64,000 nt of DNA from Serpula lacrymans var. lacrymans S7.9 (taxonomy: Eukaryota; Basidiomycota; Agaricomycetes; Boletales; Serpulaceae): positions 620,001-684,000 of the forward strand of contig NW_006763301.1 of NCBI RefSeq assembly GCF_000218685.1, in the 5' to 3' direction. The translations under genes and the position numbers were made by a program. Numbering within the stretch: the stretch's first letter is position 1; each line of letters opens with the position of its first letter. The notes under the pieces were generated by a model. The model was not told the DNA's origin, searched no databases, and was given only the letters and a program-made list of their open reading frames with translations. This document shows, piece by piece, positions 21,722-36,900 of this stretch.

Positions 21722-24700
21722 CTACACCTCTGGGCTTCCCCTTCTTTCCTTTTCTGCCCAAGTCTTGATGAGTGCCTGACCCAGGGACTTTCCTAGTGCA
21801 AGTGCCAATGGCACTGGCACAGCGTTTCCGATTTGTCGGTGTTGCTGCAGCGCAAACATCAATAACATTAACAAAGGGGAAGATGTGCGCGTACATCAGC
21901 AACTATTTTTTCAGGTCCTGTGTTCACCGACAAAAACTCATAAGAGTCAGGAAAACCCTGGGCTCGAGCGCATTCTCTAACGGTTACGATCCGCTTTTGC
22001 TGTATGATACGAGGTAATGAAGTAGGTCACTAAATGAGAAAAGTCGTTGTACGAGCATAAATTGGACTTGCCGACGGGTGTAAAAGATTACCACCTTTCG
22101 CATTTGGGGCAACTGTCGTGAGTGCCGTCTTGAACTGGGATTCGCCATCCAACCTCCCATATAAACCTGTGGAATGAAGTAGCACGGCTTCAAGAAGATG
22201 GTTTTAGCTTTCACTCACCTCTAAATCGCTCCTTGGCGCCCTTTTTATCGAACATCTTCATATGCAACTTTTTGGGAAGTGCTGTAGAAGACAGAGATGT
22301 TGTTATCCATAAAAAAAGTATAGTGGGACAGGAAATGTCACGTACAATGATAATCCGCGTTTGGCTTCAATGGAACATTAATAACACTAAAGGAGAGATG
22401 CTTATCATCGGAGGACACTCGCAGAAGATTTTGAGAAAACATACCGTTCTATTATACCATCACCGAATCGCCGGGTATATTGATATTTTACTTTCTTTTG
22501 GCTACCTCTAATCCATTTCTGATATCTAGTCATCGGCTGGTGGGCATATGACATGGGCTTCGAATACCCAGGATACTTTTGCGAGCGTCTATCTTCGTAT
22601 CCTGCATCAAATGCCAGGATGCCATGTTCAGTCTCTCGAGTGCGTTTCTCCGTTTTGTCTCGCGAGGTGGAAGGATACACTAAGTGAGGGTTGATCCTGA
22701 ACGTAACGAGTCAGATAGGTAAAAGCCTGGACGCGTTGATAGATAGTGAAAATACCAATCAAAGCCAGGCTAGGGACGGAAACAGAACATTGGTTAATCT
22801 GATTCAGAATATGAATGAGATATCGTTGAGGGACGGACGTACCAGGTCCCCGATAGCGTCATTTATCGTGACAGCGCGGAATGGCGAGCAAAGGTGATCG
22901 TCAGTGGGATCCTTTGACCGTGTCATCCGAGGAAGTCTGGTCCCAGTCGAAACTTTGTAGTTACGAGAAACAAAACCGTGAGTTGGAATGGGCAGTTCGG
23001 GGAGCAAAAGTCCTCGCTTTGCGCCCCAGAATATCACACGCTGACGTCCTTGTGGAGCCCCATATTGGCCAGCCTGCAACTAGCGCTGAGAAAAATGAGT
23101 AGCTACACCTGATAGTGACGAACCTGCAGCACGTTGAATCTGATTTGGTAGCTGCATGGTCGTGCTCAGATGATTATACGAAACCAAGGATATAGTAGAG
23201 CTCACCCCAAAGCGGCCAGTGACCGGAGGATGAACTTAACGACACCCATCTCGATACCGTCCACTGTGCTGCGACCTTCCATGCGACCTTTCAAACGATA
23301 ATTTAATATTCCGGTCACGTTTTCCAGCAGGAAGTACGAAGGTCGATAAAATTCGACATAGGAAAGCATATTACAGATCAGAGTACTCCTAAAAAGAGAT
23401 TGTTAGACTTGATCAGTGAAAACCATTGAGACAGTAAGACTTTTACCGTATATCGTTTGCTTTCTGCGAGTTATATATCAGCAAGGTTTTGGAGAGTTAG
23501 CGGCAGGACTCACTTTCCAGTGGTTGATACCGCTGAAACTTTGGCACGGAGGACCTACACGAAAATTTAGTTTTGCTTTTGATTTCGCTGATCGGACTGA
23601 TCACTGACCTCCGTATATAAAATCAACGTCCCCTGGCTTCGGCATTCCAGGTAGGACTTTACCACTATGAATACCTTTGAGAGGCTTTGGATTCTTTCCT
23701 TCGTGTGTATCAATAGCATGTTGAAGTAGCACATTCGTACACTGGTTGTAAACAGTAGTATGGGAATGATTAGCCCTGTTCAGGTAATGTGAGCTGGGAC
23801 CTAAGACGGAGAGAATGGAACCCACTGGTAAGTCATTGCAGCGCTAGGTGAAAACTCGACAGCCCAACGCGTTTCGACGAAACCAGACATATCAAGCCCG
23901 GTCCCAAGACCACCAGCGCCTGCAACGAATTGATACCAAACTCAAAGTGTATTTCATTGAGATTGTGAACGCACCACTGAATAACTCTAGGCCTCTAAGC
24001 GGCTCGTTTTTCTGGAGCAGCTCCTCCGTGTGACGCAGAGTCTGCTTTCGATCTTCGTAGCATTGTTTACAGTACGTGAAATTCTTCTCTTCTAGCTCTT
24101 CTAGCTCTTCCAGCGAATCAGTTTTCAGAGAGTTAGCATATTGGTGCACATAAAAATGATTGTCGTGTTTGCACCAATCGTCGATTGTATCGTCACGACT
24201 ACTATGCATCACGTAGCACATGCCATCTATAGTGTCTGTGGTTACCGCCTTAAATTTAGATGTTTTGAATAGACGACGCTACAAGGCAATGATTAACGCT
24301 CATTGCAATTATTGTTAGTAAACCTCTCACATCATCAGATCCCAGAACCTGAAATTTGTCGCGTTTGCCGCGAACGCGGCGGACTATGTCATCGTAACGG
24401 CCATACAGCCTAACAGTAATAGTCGGTGGTCTCTCCATGGCCTTGACCTTGACAATCTGTCCAATGTCGTACTCCAGAATGTTGGGTGAGCACGATTTGA
24501 TGTAGACGAAATCATGCACATGATATTTCACACTGTAGTGAGTAAAGCCACAGCCTGGTAGAGGACTCGGGCTTGCTTCTGCCTCGCGGCTATTCCTGAG
24601 ACCACAAGAAAAGCATGGCTCCCCTTCTGTGCAGTGAGCAAGAGCGCGGGCGACGTCTTCGGGATGAAGGTCAATCAACGAATGATCATGGGTATTCCAA

Positions 24701-26836
24701 GCTAGCCTAAATAAATATGACCTCGGCGCATAATACTTACCACAAAACTTTATGACGTACCCGCTAAAGAAATCGTTTTCTTGGGTAAAGCTGTTTTCAG
24801 GCGGTTCGTCTTGTTCCACTGAAAGCTGCCGAATATTGCACTTTTGTGATATGGCTTCAAGGTCTATATCTTCACAATCAGTGGTCATGAGAAATAAAGC
24901 GTGAGGATGACCGGTTTCTTGCAACAGTGTTTTAGAGCTGTGAGCGAGCCACTGAGCATGGAATCGTTTATGTCCGTCTGATGTCTCAAATAAATATTGT
25001 ATCACACAGAACCTACAAGGACCATAAGACACGAGCACTGGAGAGGAAAAATAAAAGAGACCATTGAGTGTTTCCTAGTGAGTTTCGTGACTGTGTATGA
25101 TCACGACTGTCGTTTTGTGCACGAATAGCATTTTCGTCTATACCAGGCACAACCATGATAGTATCTCCTACCTTGTAACCATTTAGTGTAAATATATTCA
25201 AGGTCAGAAGTAGACCGGTACTCACTGAATATTGGCGCCCGTCAATAAGCACTGAAGTAAAATAACCTGGGTGATTGGCCTGTTCAAGCCACTGTATTGA
25301 AGATGGGTTTGCGGCGTGAATGAAAGGTGCGTGATGAGCTGGGCTAGGCTCGTCTTCTTCCATATGGTCTTCAGCGAGTGATTTGCCGGCAATTTTGAGA
25401 ACCCGCTCAAACAGCTGTTGAGAAATACTTGCCACGACAGGTGTGACGACTGTCTGGTTCCTGTGTTTCAGTACGTCCATCTCAATATTAAATCTACTGG
25501 TAGAGGTCCTCTTTAGAGGTGGTCGCTTGGTCCCAATTTCTTCATTATACAAGAATTCTTGTCCGAAAAGGGTGCGCATTATCGGAACGCGAAAGAGATT
25601 TATTTTTTCATCTTCCCGAAGCTCTTCGAGTGTAGCCCTCAAATACGACGTCTATATGATTTTTTGATATTTGTGCGGAATTATAGATAAGCAAGAGTGT
25701 GACTCACAACGTCATCGGACAGCAAGTCACTTTCACGAAGTTCACGCCCTAATATCTTGATAGAAATTGCGATGTCGTCTGGGGTCGTCGGTGTGATTTT
25801 TAACGTCTCGACAAAATCTTCGCATTTCAACCTGGGGCTTTCAGTTGATTGTTTAACTAAGAGGTGAAGAAACCTGTGTTTTATCCAGAAACCAGAATAG
25901 AAAGGCATGTATTGATCCGAGGGGACATCTAGAATGTACCATGCTTGGGTTAAAATGTAGAGTTTGCTAAGTGATATATCGGAACGCTTGAGAGGGAGAT
26001 GCAAAGTTGAACAATCATGATAATACCTATCCAATCCACGACCAGTTTTCTTCATGTCATGCAGGGTGAATTTGCGAATCATGGTCAGTCTGACGCGCTG
26101 TGTTTGGTTTTCGTCAGAGATCGAATCTCCTTCAGCAAGTTCTTCTTCGTCAGCGTCGTCGTCGTCGTCGAGTTCTTCGTCGTCTATCCAAGGTTTCACG
26201 ACACCAGACGCGCCATATGACGTAGTTTCCGTGAGATTGACATGCAGCAATTCAGCTATAGGGACGAGCTGCATTGTATTCTTATTATAAATTGTAAAGT
26301 CGGAGAGTACGCGGACTGGGACACTCTCTGCATCATTAGAGTCTTGATATTCGATAGGATCGGTTTCCCCGATGATTTGCAGGTTGTGGTCTTCAAGCAA
26401 CTCGTCGTCATCGGCGTCGTAAAAGATTGGCTCTGCGAATGCCAATGAACTTTTACGACATTAGTATATATTAGCGCATGCTTGCCTTGCGGGATTGTGT
26501 GGTCATCTATATTGCTGGTGCCACTTTGTTGAACGTCCAACGCGTCGCCTTGCTCGGAAGCGCTCAAAGATGGCACGCGGCGGTCAACACGAGCTTTTAA
26601 TGGGACAGTGTCACCCTGTGAAGGGAGAACGTTAGTAGATGGTTTCAACAAATGTTAGGAATATATACTGGTTCAGTCTCTGAATCCGAGTCTGGTTGTC
26701 TGTGATGTGATTTCTTTCTCTTCCTAGTAGGGAAAGAGTCTGATTGTGAGTCTTCAGCACCGCTCGGTGATGCGCTCCCTGGCGCCTGCCTTTTGTATTG
26801 AGGACCTTTGGAACGAGTGTTTTTTCTAGGTGACAT
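21722..26836 (-). CDS. DNMT1-type DNA (cytosine-5) methyltransferase
   Basis: This is a multi-domain maintenance-type 5-methylcytosine methyltransferase. It starts at [11 protein letters not shown] (26836), with a basic Ser-rich nuclear N-terminus. An RFTS-like domain follows (25681-26445; [17 protein letters not shown], then [20 protein letters not shown]). Two BAH domains come next: the first includes [20 protein letters not shown], the second [15 protein letters not shown] and [11 protein letters not shown]. The catalytic domain keeps all key motifs: I ([10 protein letters not shown]), IV ([13 protein letters not shown], catalytic Cys, formed across an intron), VI (YFLLENVTG), VIII ([15 protein letters not shown]), the target region ([13 protein letters not shown]), IX ([15 protein letters not shown]) and X ([16 protein letters not shown]). 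It therefore looks enzymatically intact. At least ten introns interrupt it. Its start is about 210 bases from the divergent KEX2 start. Confidence 0.93.
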
Positions 26837-27044
26837 GGTCGCGCCAGAGTCTTTCCAGAGCCTGAGAGTCTGTGAAAAGACCTGTAGCGGAAACAAAGGG
26901 TTCCAAATGCTTGTCTTCAGACGTGACAGGAAACTCCGCGATTGTGGCTGTGTACGTATGTTCGCCCCACGTGCACGTGCCCATTATAGGTAACTGAGGA
27001 AAGCACTGCGAACTCGCCAAAACGCCTCCATCCTCCCCGCCAAG
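26837..27044. promoter_or_regulatory. Bidirectional promoter of DNMT and KEX2 with tandem E-boxes
   Basis: Only 208 bases separate the two divergent starts. CACGTGCACGTG at 26968-26979 is two abutting CACGTG E-boxes, the core site of bHLH factors such as Cbf1. Co-control of the two genes is a guess. Confidence 0.5.
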
Positions 27045-29933
27045 ATGCGAATATTGCCATTCTCACTCATTCTTGCATCTCTTGCTTCACATCTTGTTCT
27101 CGCCACACCAGAACGGCGCTCATATAACACTCATGACTACTATGTTCTCGAACACGACCCTCAGGCAGGGATATCACTCGAAGAATGCACTCGAACGTTA
27201 GGTCTACAGGTGGTCGAGCAAGCTGGAGAACTCAGAAATCATTGGCTGGTACGCTCTCCAAAGTCACCGTCTAGCTTGTCAGGGAGGGCATCGCTAGACA
27301 CAGTCATGGGTAAATACGAAGAACTGCGTGCCATCGCTTCGTCGCGGCGGGAGACCGCTCTTTTTACACGATCCGACGAAAGCATCGAAGCTAGACGTGT
27401 CGTCTCATCTATCAGACATATCTCTCCTCAGGTTCCCCGCCAGCGTGTAAAGCGAGACGATAACCTCCTGGGAAGAGCACCACCTCCCATATCACCAGGT
27501 GGGAACCACGAATCAACTTCGGAAGCGATTGCAGCACGCCTGGGATTCGTTGATCCTTTGTTTACAAAGCAATGGCATATCGTCAATGACGAATATCCAC
27601 AGCATATGATGAATGTGACTGGTGTTTGGGAGATGGGAATCACTGGGGAAGGTGTCATATCTGCTCTGGTGGACGATGGCCTGGATTACAAAAGCAACGA
27701 CCTCGCTGCGAACTTCGTTCGTTAACTCTCATGATCTTTTCGCAATCACGCTAATACGCATCTTCAAGGATGCTCTTGGCTCTTATGATTTTAACGATCA
27801 TGTTGACCTACCTACACCGGTTTTGAGTGATGATCACCATGGCACTCGTTGTGCTGGACAGATAGCCGCTGTTAAAAACGACGTGTGTGGTGTCGGCCTC
27901 GCATACGGTTCCAAAGTTGCTGGTCTTCGCATCCTTTCAGGTCCCATAACAGACGTGGATGAAGCTGCTGCTCTAAATTACGCATACCAGAACACGTCAA
28001 TTTACAGTTGTAGCTGGGGGCCTCCCGATGATGGGAAATCAATGGAAGGACCAGGATATCTCATCCAGAAGGCTGTAATAAACGGTATTCAGAACGGTAG
28101 AGATGGGAGGGGCTCTATCTATGTGTTTGCTAGTGGAAACGGCGCAGCTTTCGGAGACCAATGTAATTTCGATGGGTATACTAACAGCATCTACTCGGTG
28201 ACTGTCTCTGCGGTTGACTACAAGGGACTGCATCCATATTACTCGGAACCATGCGCAGCAAACATGATAGTCGCATACAGCTCGGGAAGTGGCCAACACA
28301 TTGTACGTTGTAGCTATCATACATTCGGTGGAGTTCTAAAAATATCTTCTTTCAGGTTACCACTGACGTCGGCGAGAACCAATGCGCACTTACACACGGT
28401 GGGACTTCGGCAGCAGCTCCAAATGCTGCTGGCGTATTTGCGCTTGCTCTGCAGGTTCGGTGAGTGCATTGATGTTGGTGACTTATCTTTTTGCTTAGAT
28501 ATTATGGGCAGACCTGATCTATCGTGGCGTGATATTCAACATCTTTGCGTGAAAACTGCTATTAAAATCAACCCTGATGACCCAGATTGGGAAGATACTG
28601 CATCAGGCCGCCCCTTTAGTTACAAGTATGGGTTTGGACAATTGGATGCCTACGCATACGTCACAGCTGCGCAAGACTGGGAGCTCGTCAAGCCGCAGGC
28701 TTGGTTTGAACCCCCGGCCATCCAGCTTGCCAATGGCACCATGGACGAAGATGAAAATATGTCTGGAGGACAATTTATCGCTGCAGGAGGAGTGCGTAGC
28801 ACTTTTACAATGACACAGACTATGTTAGAGGAGCACAACTTGGAGCAATTAGAACATATCACGATCCGCGTATGGATCACGCACACGAAACGCGGCGACG
28901 TTGAAGTCGAGCTCGTTAGTCCGAGTGGTGTACGAAGCGTGCTGGCAGCGCCTCGTAAATCCGATCATTCCAGAACTGGTTATCCAGGCTGGAGATTTAT
29001 GTCTGTCAAACACTGGTGCGTTGTTTTGTTTATATGAAACCATATGAAACTTTATTTAACGTTGTTTGTAGGGGTGAAAATCCGGTTGGAGACTGGACAA
29101 TCCGAGTCTCTGATCAGGGTGACGAAAATCATAATGGCACCTTTCTTGGTTGGAGAATGATGTTCTGGGGATCTACTATCGATCCAGCGGGAGCAAAGAC
29201 ATACATACTTTCCCAATCTGACGATCTCCTTCCGTCCCCTGAAGACGAACAAGAATCTGAGATACCTACACCCACCACGACAAAATCACATCCTAAGCCC
29301 ACATCTAATCTACCTGGAGATCACGGCACTGCAGAAGGAGAGGCAGATAAGCCAGCTTTCCCCGGAGGGCAAGACGACGCTGCAGAGTCGACCGCCAGTG
29401 CCACTATGACGCCTACCCCCGACGAAGGCTGGTTTGCTGACATGTCCAGCCTCGTATCAGGCCAGAAGTGGTTCTTTGGTGCCATTGGAGCCGTTGTACT
29501 ATTCGGTATAAGCGCTGGTGTATTCTTCTGGAGGCGCAGGCTAGTTCGTCGAAGAGCTCGATATTCATCCCTCCGGAACGACGAGGACGTTGCTATGGGC
29601 TCCATGTCCCAGAGTGGTCCATCTAACGCTGGAAGACCCCGCACCAAGGAGTTGTACGATGCATTCGGGGAGGTTTCAGATGATGAGGATGCTGATGAGG
29701 AAACTGGGCTGAGGCCTAGTCGGTCTCCAGATCATCCAGGAGCACTAGAGTTCCATTCTGGATTTTTGGATGATGATGAACCGTCTACTGCTGGCCCTGC
29801 GCCGTTGTATAGGGACGATCCTGAAGAAGACCGCTTAGCGGACCACGTTTCTGAGCGGCATAGTCTCGATGGCAGATCTACTAGTAGCGGTAGTGGGGAT
29901 GGAAGCTGGGAACATGCATCACAAACACAGTGA
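27045..29933 (+). CDS. KEX2: Kexin, Golgi subtilisin-like proprotein convertase
   Basis: Kexin cleaves secretory precursors after Lys-Arg and Arg-Arg in the late Golgi. The N-terminus is a signal peptide (MRILPFSLILASLASHLVLA), followed by a prodomain that ends near a dibasic site (VPRQRVKRDD). The catalytic domain holds the full triad: Asp in SALVDDGLD, His in DDHHGTRCAG, Ser in GGTSAAAP, and the oxyanion Asn in ASGNGAAFG. The P-domain follows (ITIRVWITHTKRGDVEVELVSP, then NPVGDWTIRVSD and GTFLGWRMMFWG). A Ser/Thr/Pro-rich stalk leads to one transmembrane helix (KWFFGAIGAVVLFGISAGVFF), a basic stop-transfer and an acidic cytosolic tail ending at 29933. Four or so short introns were inferred, for example just after the catalytic Asp exon at about 27718-27769. 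It converges on MCM7 with 117 bases between the stops. Confidence 0.96.
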
Positions 29934-30050
29934 ACTTTAGTTGTTCCATTCCATTTATTCGGAGAACATTGTATTTATGCACTACATAATATATACCACA
30001 AGAAGCTACAGGTACATTCAACAAGATATCGACAGCATTTATGAAAGGTT

Positions 30051-32833
<2,783 letters not shown>

Positions 32834-33905
32834 CGTCGTGGATCGCGTCCAAGTCGCGTCCTATAGTTGTCACGTTGTGTCACAAACGCGTGTGGAATCA
32901 AACAACGTCAAACAAACGCGTCCCCAATTTCCAAAAAGGGTAAAGGACTTGGTCTGATCCTATTTGAACGACTCCTAGGCTTGTTTGGGGGCAGGGGCGT
33001 ACTAGTGAGGCGAGCCTGCAGTTCCTTGGATACTTTGTTGCATGGGGCTCTCTTTGGTACAGCCGGGGGGAAGCAGAGCCCAAGTCTGTTGCAAGCTCCA
33101 CCGTTGAATGCGAAACTGAAACCTCGACGTATCAGTATTATCACGCGCCCCGAGATAGGTTGTCAGCAATATTACCTCTTTCTGCGCGAGTATCATTGTA
33201 AAATATGCATTATTTCCAATTTTACAAGGTTTTGCAGAAGACCAGCTTTTTTCTTTCGACATCAATGGACTGAAGCGGGGCCACCTTCGCGATGCTGAGG
33301 CTGAGGCTTGCCAGTGACTTGACCTGCGAAGATTGTCAATGAGCAATCCATATGCTACCTACTCTTCGCCTGACTCCCATGGAAATGATCCATGTTACTT
33401 TTTGTGATGGCTTCCAACAATCCAAGAAGGGACGCCTCTTGTTCTTAACACCTCACCTTTTCAGCATACCGACATGTACGACAATATTTATGAAGAACAT
33501 AAATCCTTCCGCAGGAACACTTCGATTATCGTAACAGACTCACCAGTAATCGCAACGACCCAGTCTCTAACTTTGGCGCAGAACCTTATGTCCCATCACG
33601 CAATATGTTCCAGTACGTTCTTCATCGCACAAGCTCCACTCACCTGTCGCATATGCTGCCCTCGTACTCTTGCAATGACTGGTGAACAGCGTCTCAGATG
33701 ATATCATAGTAATCTTGTGTCTCAGGCCCCAGTATGGCACTATCGTCATCGTTATATGAATCCAACAGCCTCCGACGACTGGCAAAAAGTTCATTAATAT
33801 AGCACAGTACATAACATTAAATATGCGATAAGAAATACAATGAGAAGTAATGCATTACTGGAAAATATGACCTGCAGTCCAGAGGGATATATAACCACTA
33901 CATTA
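32834..33905. other. Intergenic region between MCM7 and POT1-like gene, no confident gene
   Basis: About 1.07 kb between the start of MCM7 and the stop of the POT1-like gene. Several 60-140 codon open frames occur on both strands (for example 32867-33298 +, 33002-33346 -), none with a domain or plausible splicing. A short plus-strand frame from ATG 33339 (MSNPYATYSSPDSHGND) has gene-like codons, but a stop follows at once. I could not find a splice that joins it to the frame containing MYDNIYEEHKSFRRN at 33474. Confidence 0.35.
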
Positions 33906-36900
33906 CTACGAGGTCCTATGATCGATGAGACTGTATGATCGCGCATTCCCATCTTCTATCTCAAAACTGTCAATCGTGAACTCGAGTTTTGGGGTCACGA
34001 CATCAATGATGTTTGTCTTGTCAAGCCATGACTTGTGAGCATCGTCCAGATTGCCAATGACAGGTCGTAGGCGTTCCGTAAACATTTTCAGGGCGTCCTT
34101 ATTGTCACGAAGGTCTACCGGTGGAAGGCCTTTGAGCAATGGACACTAGAACCGCAAACTATGAGCTTTAAAAGTCATATTCTACGGCAATGCACGTACC
34201 TCCTCGTTACACACAGCCACTTGGACATTCGCGCCTGAATCGTCTTTTATGTTTAAAAAGAAGCGATACAAACACTTCACATTACTAGTGGCCAAGTCGT
34301 CGCACTTTAAGCATTGTCTGCAATTTGAAGGTACCCTAGGTAGTAAGGTTTGTTAATTCAAAGGGCAAATAATGTATCAGGTATGGTACTTACTCCGTTT
34401 CGCAGTTCGTACACCAGAGAAAGACAAAATCGTACAGATCAAAAGGGAAATAGTCGGTAACGCGACCAACGATCCGAAATGTATTTGGACAAGTATCACT
34501 GGCAAGCACGTCTTTGATTAAGATAGTGTTGCTTTGTTGAGCTGGCTCGGAAGCGACCACAGCAGCGCTATCTAAGACGTCATTGGACGGTACTTCCGTA
34601 TGTGGCACTACAGGTGTGCTTGAGCATCTATCCCGTTCCATTTCTCGCTTCCACTGATCTTTTCGTCTAATTAGAACACGTCAGCGACGTGGGTGGACAC
34701 TGTTAATATCGCTTACTTGAGCAATGTTTTGACATCATCGTCCATCATATCATCTATCTGGGTGATTAGTTGCTCGTCACCACCCAGACGACCATGGATA
34801 TGTTTTGCGTTCGCTTTTTTTATCATCCTCAAATTCTTAATTGTATAGCAGCGACCTGGAATCAGATCCATCGCTTTGGATTTCTGACCGCCTTCTAAGA
34901 GGATCTTGACGACGCGACCTTCAAGCCCGGCTGACCATCCAGCAGAGAAAGACGGCAGATCAGGGTGGAAAGAATAATCCGTGACATAAAGTTCGGTGTC
35001 TTGACTGGAGCCATGATGGATATGTATGACCTTCAAATAAACGTTAACATCATTGTGGCTTGACATTTAACCACTGTACTTGCCTCTGCAGTGCAATTGA
35101 AGAACGTGACATCTCCATCAACGTCTTGTATGAGTTTTGTGTCCAACTTATTACAAGGGCCATTGGGCAGCACTTCAGTATGTGGCATTACAGGCATACT
35201 TGCGCATCTTGCCCGTTCTATTTCTCGCTTCCACCGATCTTTTCGTCTAATTAAAACACATCAGTGATTCGTAAGGAACACTATTAGTATCGCTTACTTG
35301 AGCAATGTTTTGACGTCATCGTCCATCATATCATCTATCTGGGTGATTAGTTGCTCGTCACCACCCAGACGACCATGGATATGTTTTGCGTTCGCCCTTT
35401 TTATCATCCTCAGATTTTTAATCGTATAGCAGTGACCTGGAACCAGGTCCATCGCTTTGGATTTCTGACCACCTTCTAAGAGGATCTTAACGGCACGACC
35501 CTCAAGCCCGGCCGACCATTCAGCAGAAAAAGACGGCAGATCAGGGTGGAAAGAATAGTCCGTGACGTAAAGTTCGGTGTCTTGACTGGAGCCATGGTGG
35601 ACATGTAAAACCTTCAAACAAACGTTAACATCATCGTGGCTTGATATATAACCACTGTGCTCGCCTCTACAGTGCAGTTGAAGAACGTGACATCTTCATC
35701 AACGTCTTGTATCAGTTTTGTGTCGAACTTATTACACGGGCCATCAGACACATTATGGGTTTCGTAGAATTCTTTCTTGCGACTGTAAAATAATGAACAC
35801 GAATAGTCAAAGTAGCGGAATGCGCATACGTACTCGAGAAGAGCCTTTAAGAAAGGCTGAGAACCCAAGTCCTTGTCGTTCAGCTTGACTACCCTTTCGG
35901 CTTCTTGCAACTTAGCTTCCAAATAACCAAGCCTGCTAACTTTCATCTTCATGTTGCGCAGGAACCAATATTCCCCAGGCACCATCGTCCGAGCAAGTTG
36001 GCCAGCTTTATCCCATGCGTCGATTCTGAGTGCCCGATTTTTAAGATGCTGTGGACACCAAGAAGACTCAACCTTTGCCATCTGGTCGTTCACCGTATAG
36101 TCAGTGACATAAAGGCAGTATGGACCATTGTCATTTTCAAAGCCACGTAAAATCTAGTTTCCTGTGAGCCTAGTGTATGAACACAAAGCCAAAGAAGGGA
36201 ATTACCTCGGCAGTACAGTCAAAAAATCCATCCGGAGGTAAATCCGGTGATGCATCTGCGATGAGCCTATGCTGCCTGGTTTGTCTTGTACCGGCTCCTA
36301 TTTGGATCGTAATTGTATCCTTTCCTAAAAACCGTTGTAAATCCTGCCACCAGTCGACAAGTCGGTTACAGTAGTCAATTTCAATTGCTTGTGGAGTCCA
36401 GAACGGCGAGTATTCATATCCAAAACCATTATCAGTCCTTTCCGACTCGGGCGCATTTCCCCTATCTCCGTGGTATGCAACGCGCGTCTCCGCATTAAAA
36501 TGGGTCCATCGGAGTTTGTCGTTATAGCCAATAGCAATCATCGTGGTACCTCGAAAGTTGGAAACCTAGCGGGGGTGGGTCTAGGTTAGTAAAATTGAAA
36601 TCGATGTACGAAGATGGCACATGGACACGGTGATGTAGAAGTGTAAAAAATAACTTTACTTTTAACCTGCGTAAGATGATGACGTCCCCAACCGAAGGCG
36701 AAGGTAGCCATTCAAGGTATTTGTCTTGAAAACAATTCACTGCCAAACCTTCATTCTGCAAATATCCTAATCCTTGATCCGCTCCCAGGTTTGAAAAGTC
36801 TGCGATAGTAAAAGATACAGACCACTCTGGTACAGAAAAGTAAGTTCATACATATGAATCAAGGTCAAATATCCAACCGTTTGAACGAGTCCGTACAGCA

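Noticed and set aside
32867..33346. Overlapping frames on both strands suggesting a transposon remnant
   Set aside because: No transposase, reverse transcriptase, terminal repeat or target duplication could be found.
33339..33701. Short plus-strand gene starting MSNPYATYSSPDSHGND
   Set aside because: A stop follows after 22 codons, and no GT-AG choice I tried joined it in phase with the later frame containing MYDNIYEEHK.
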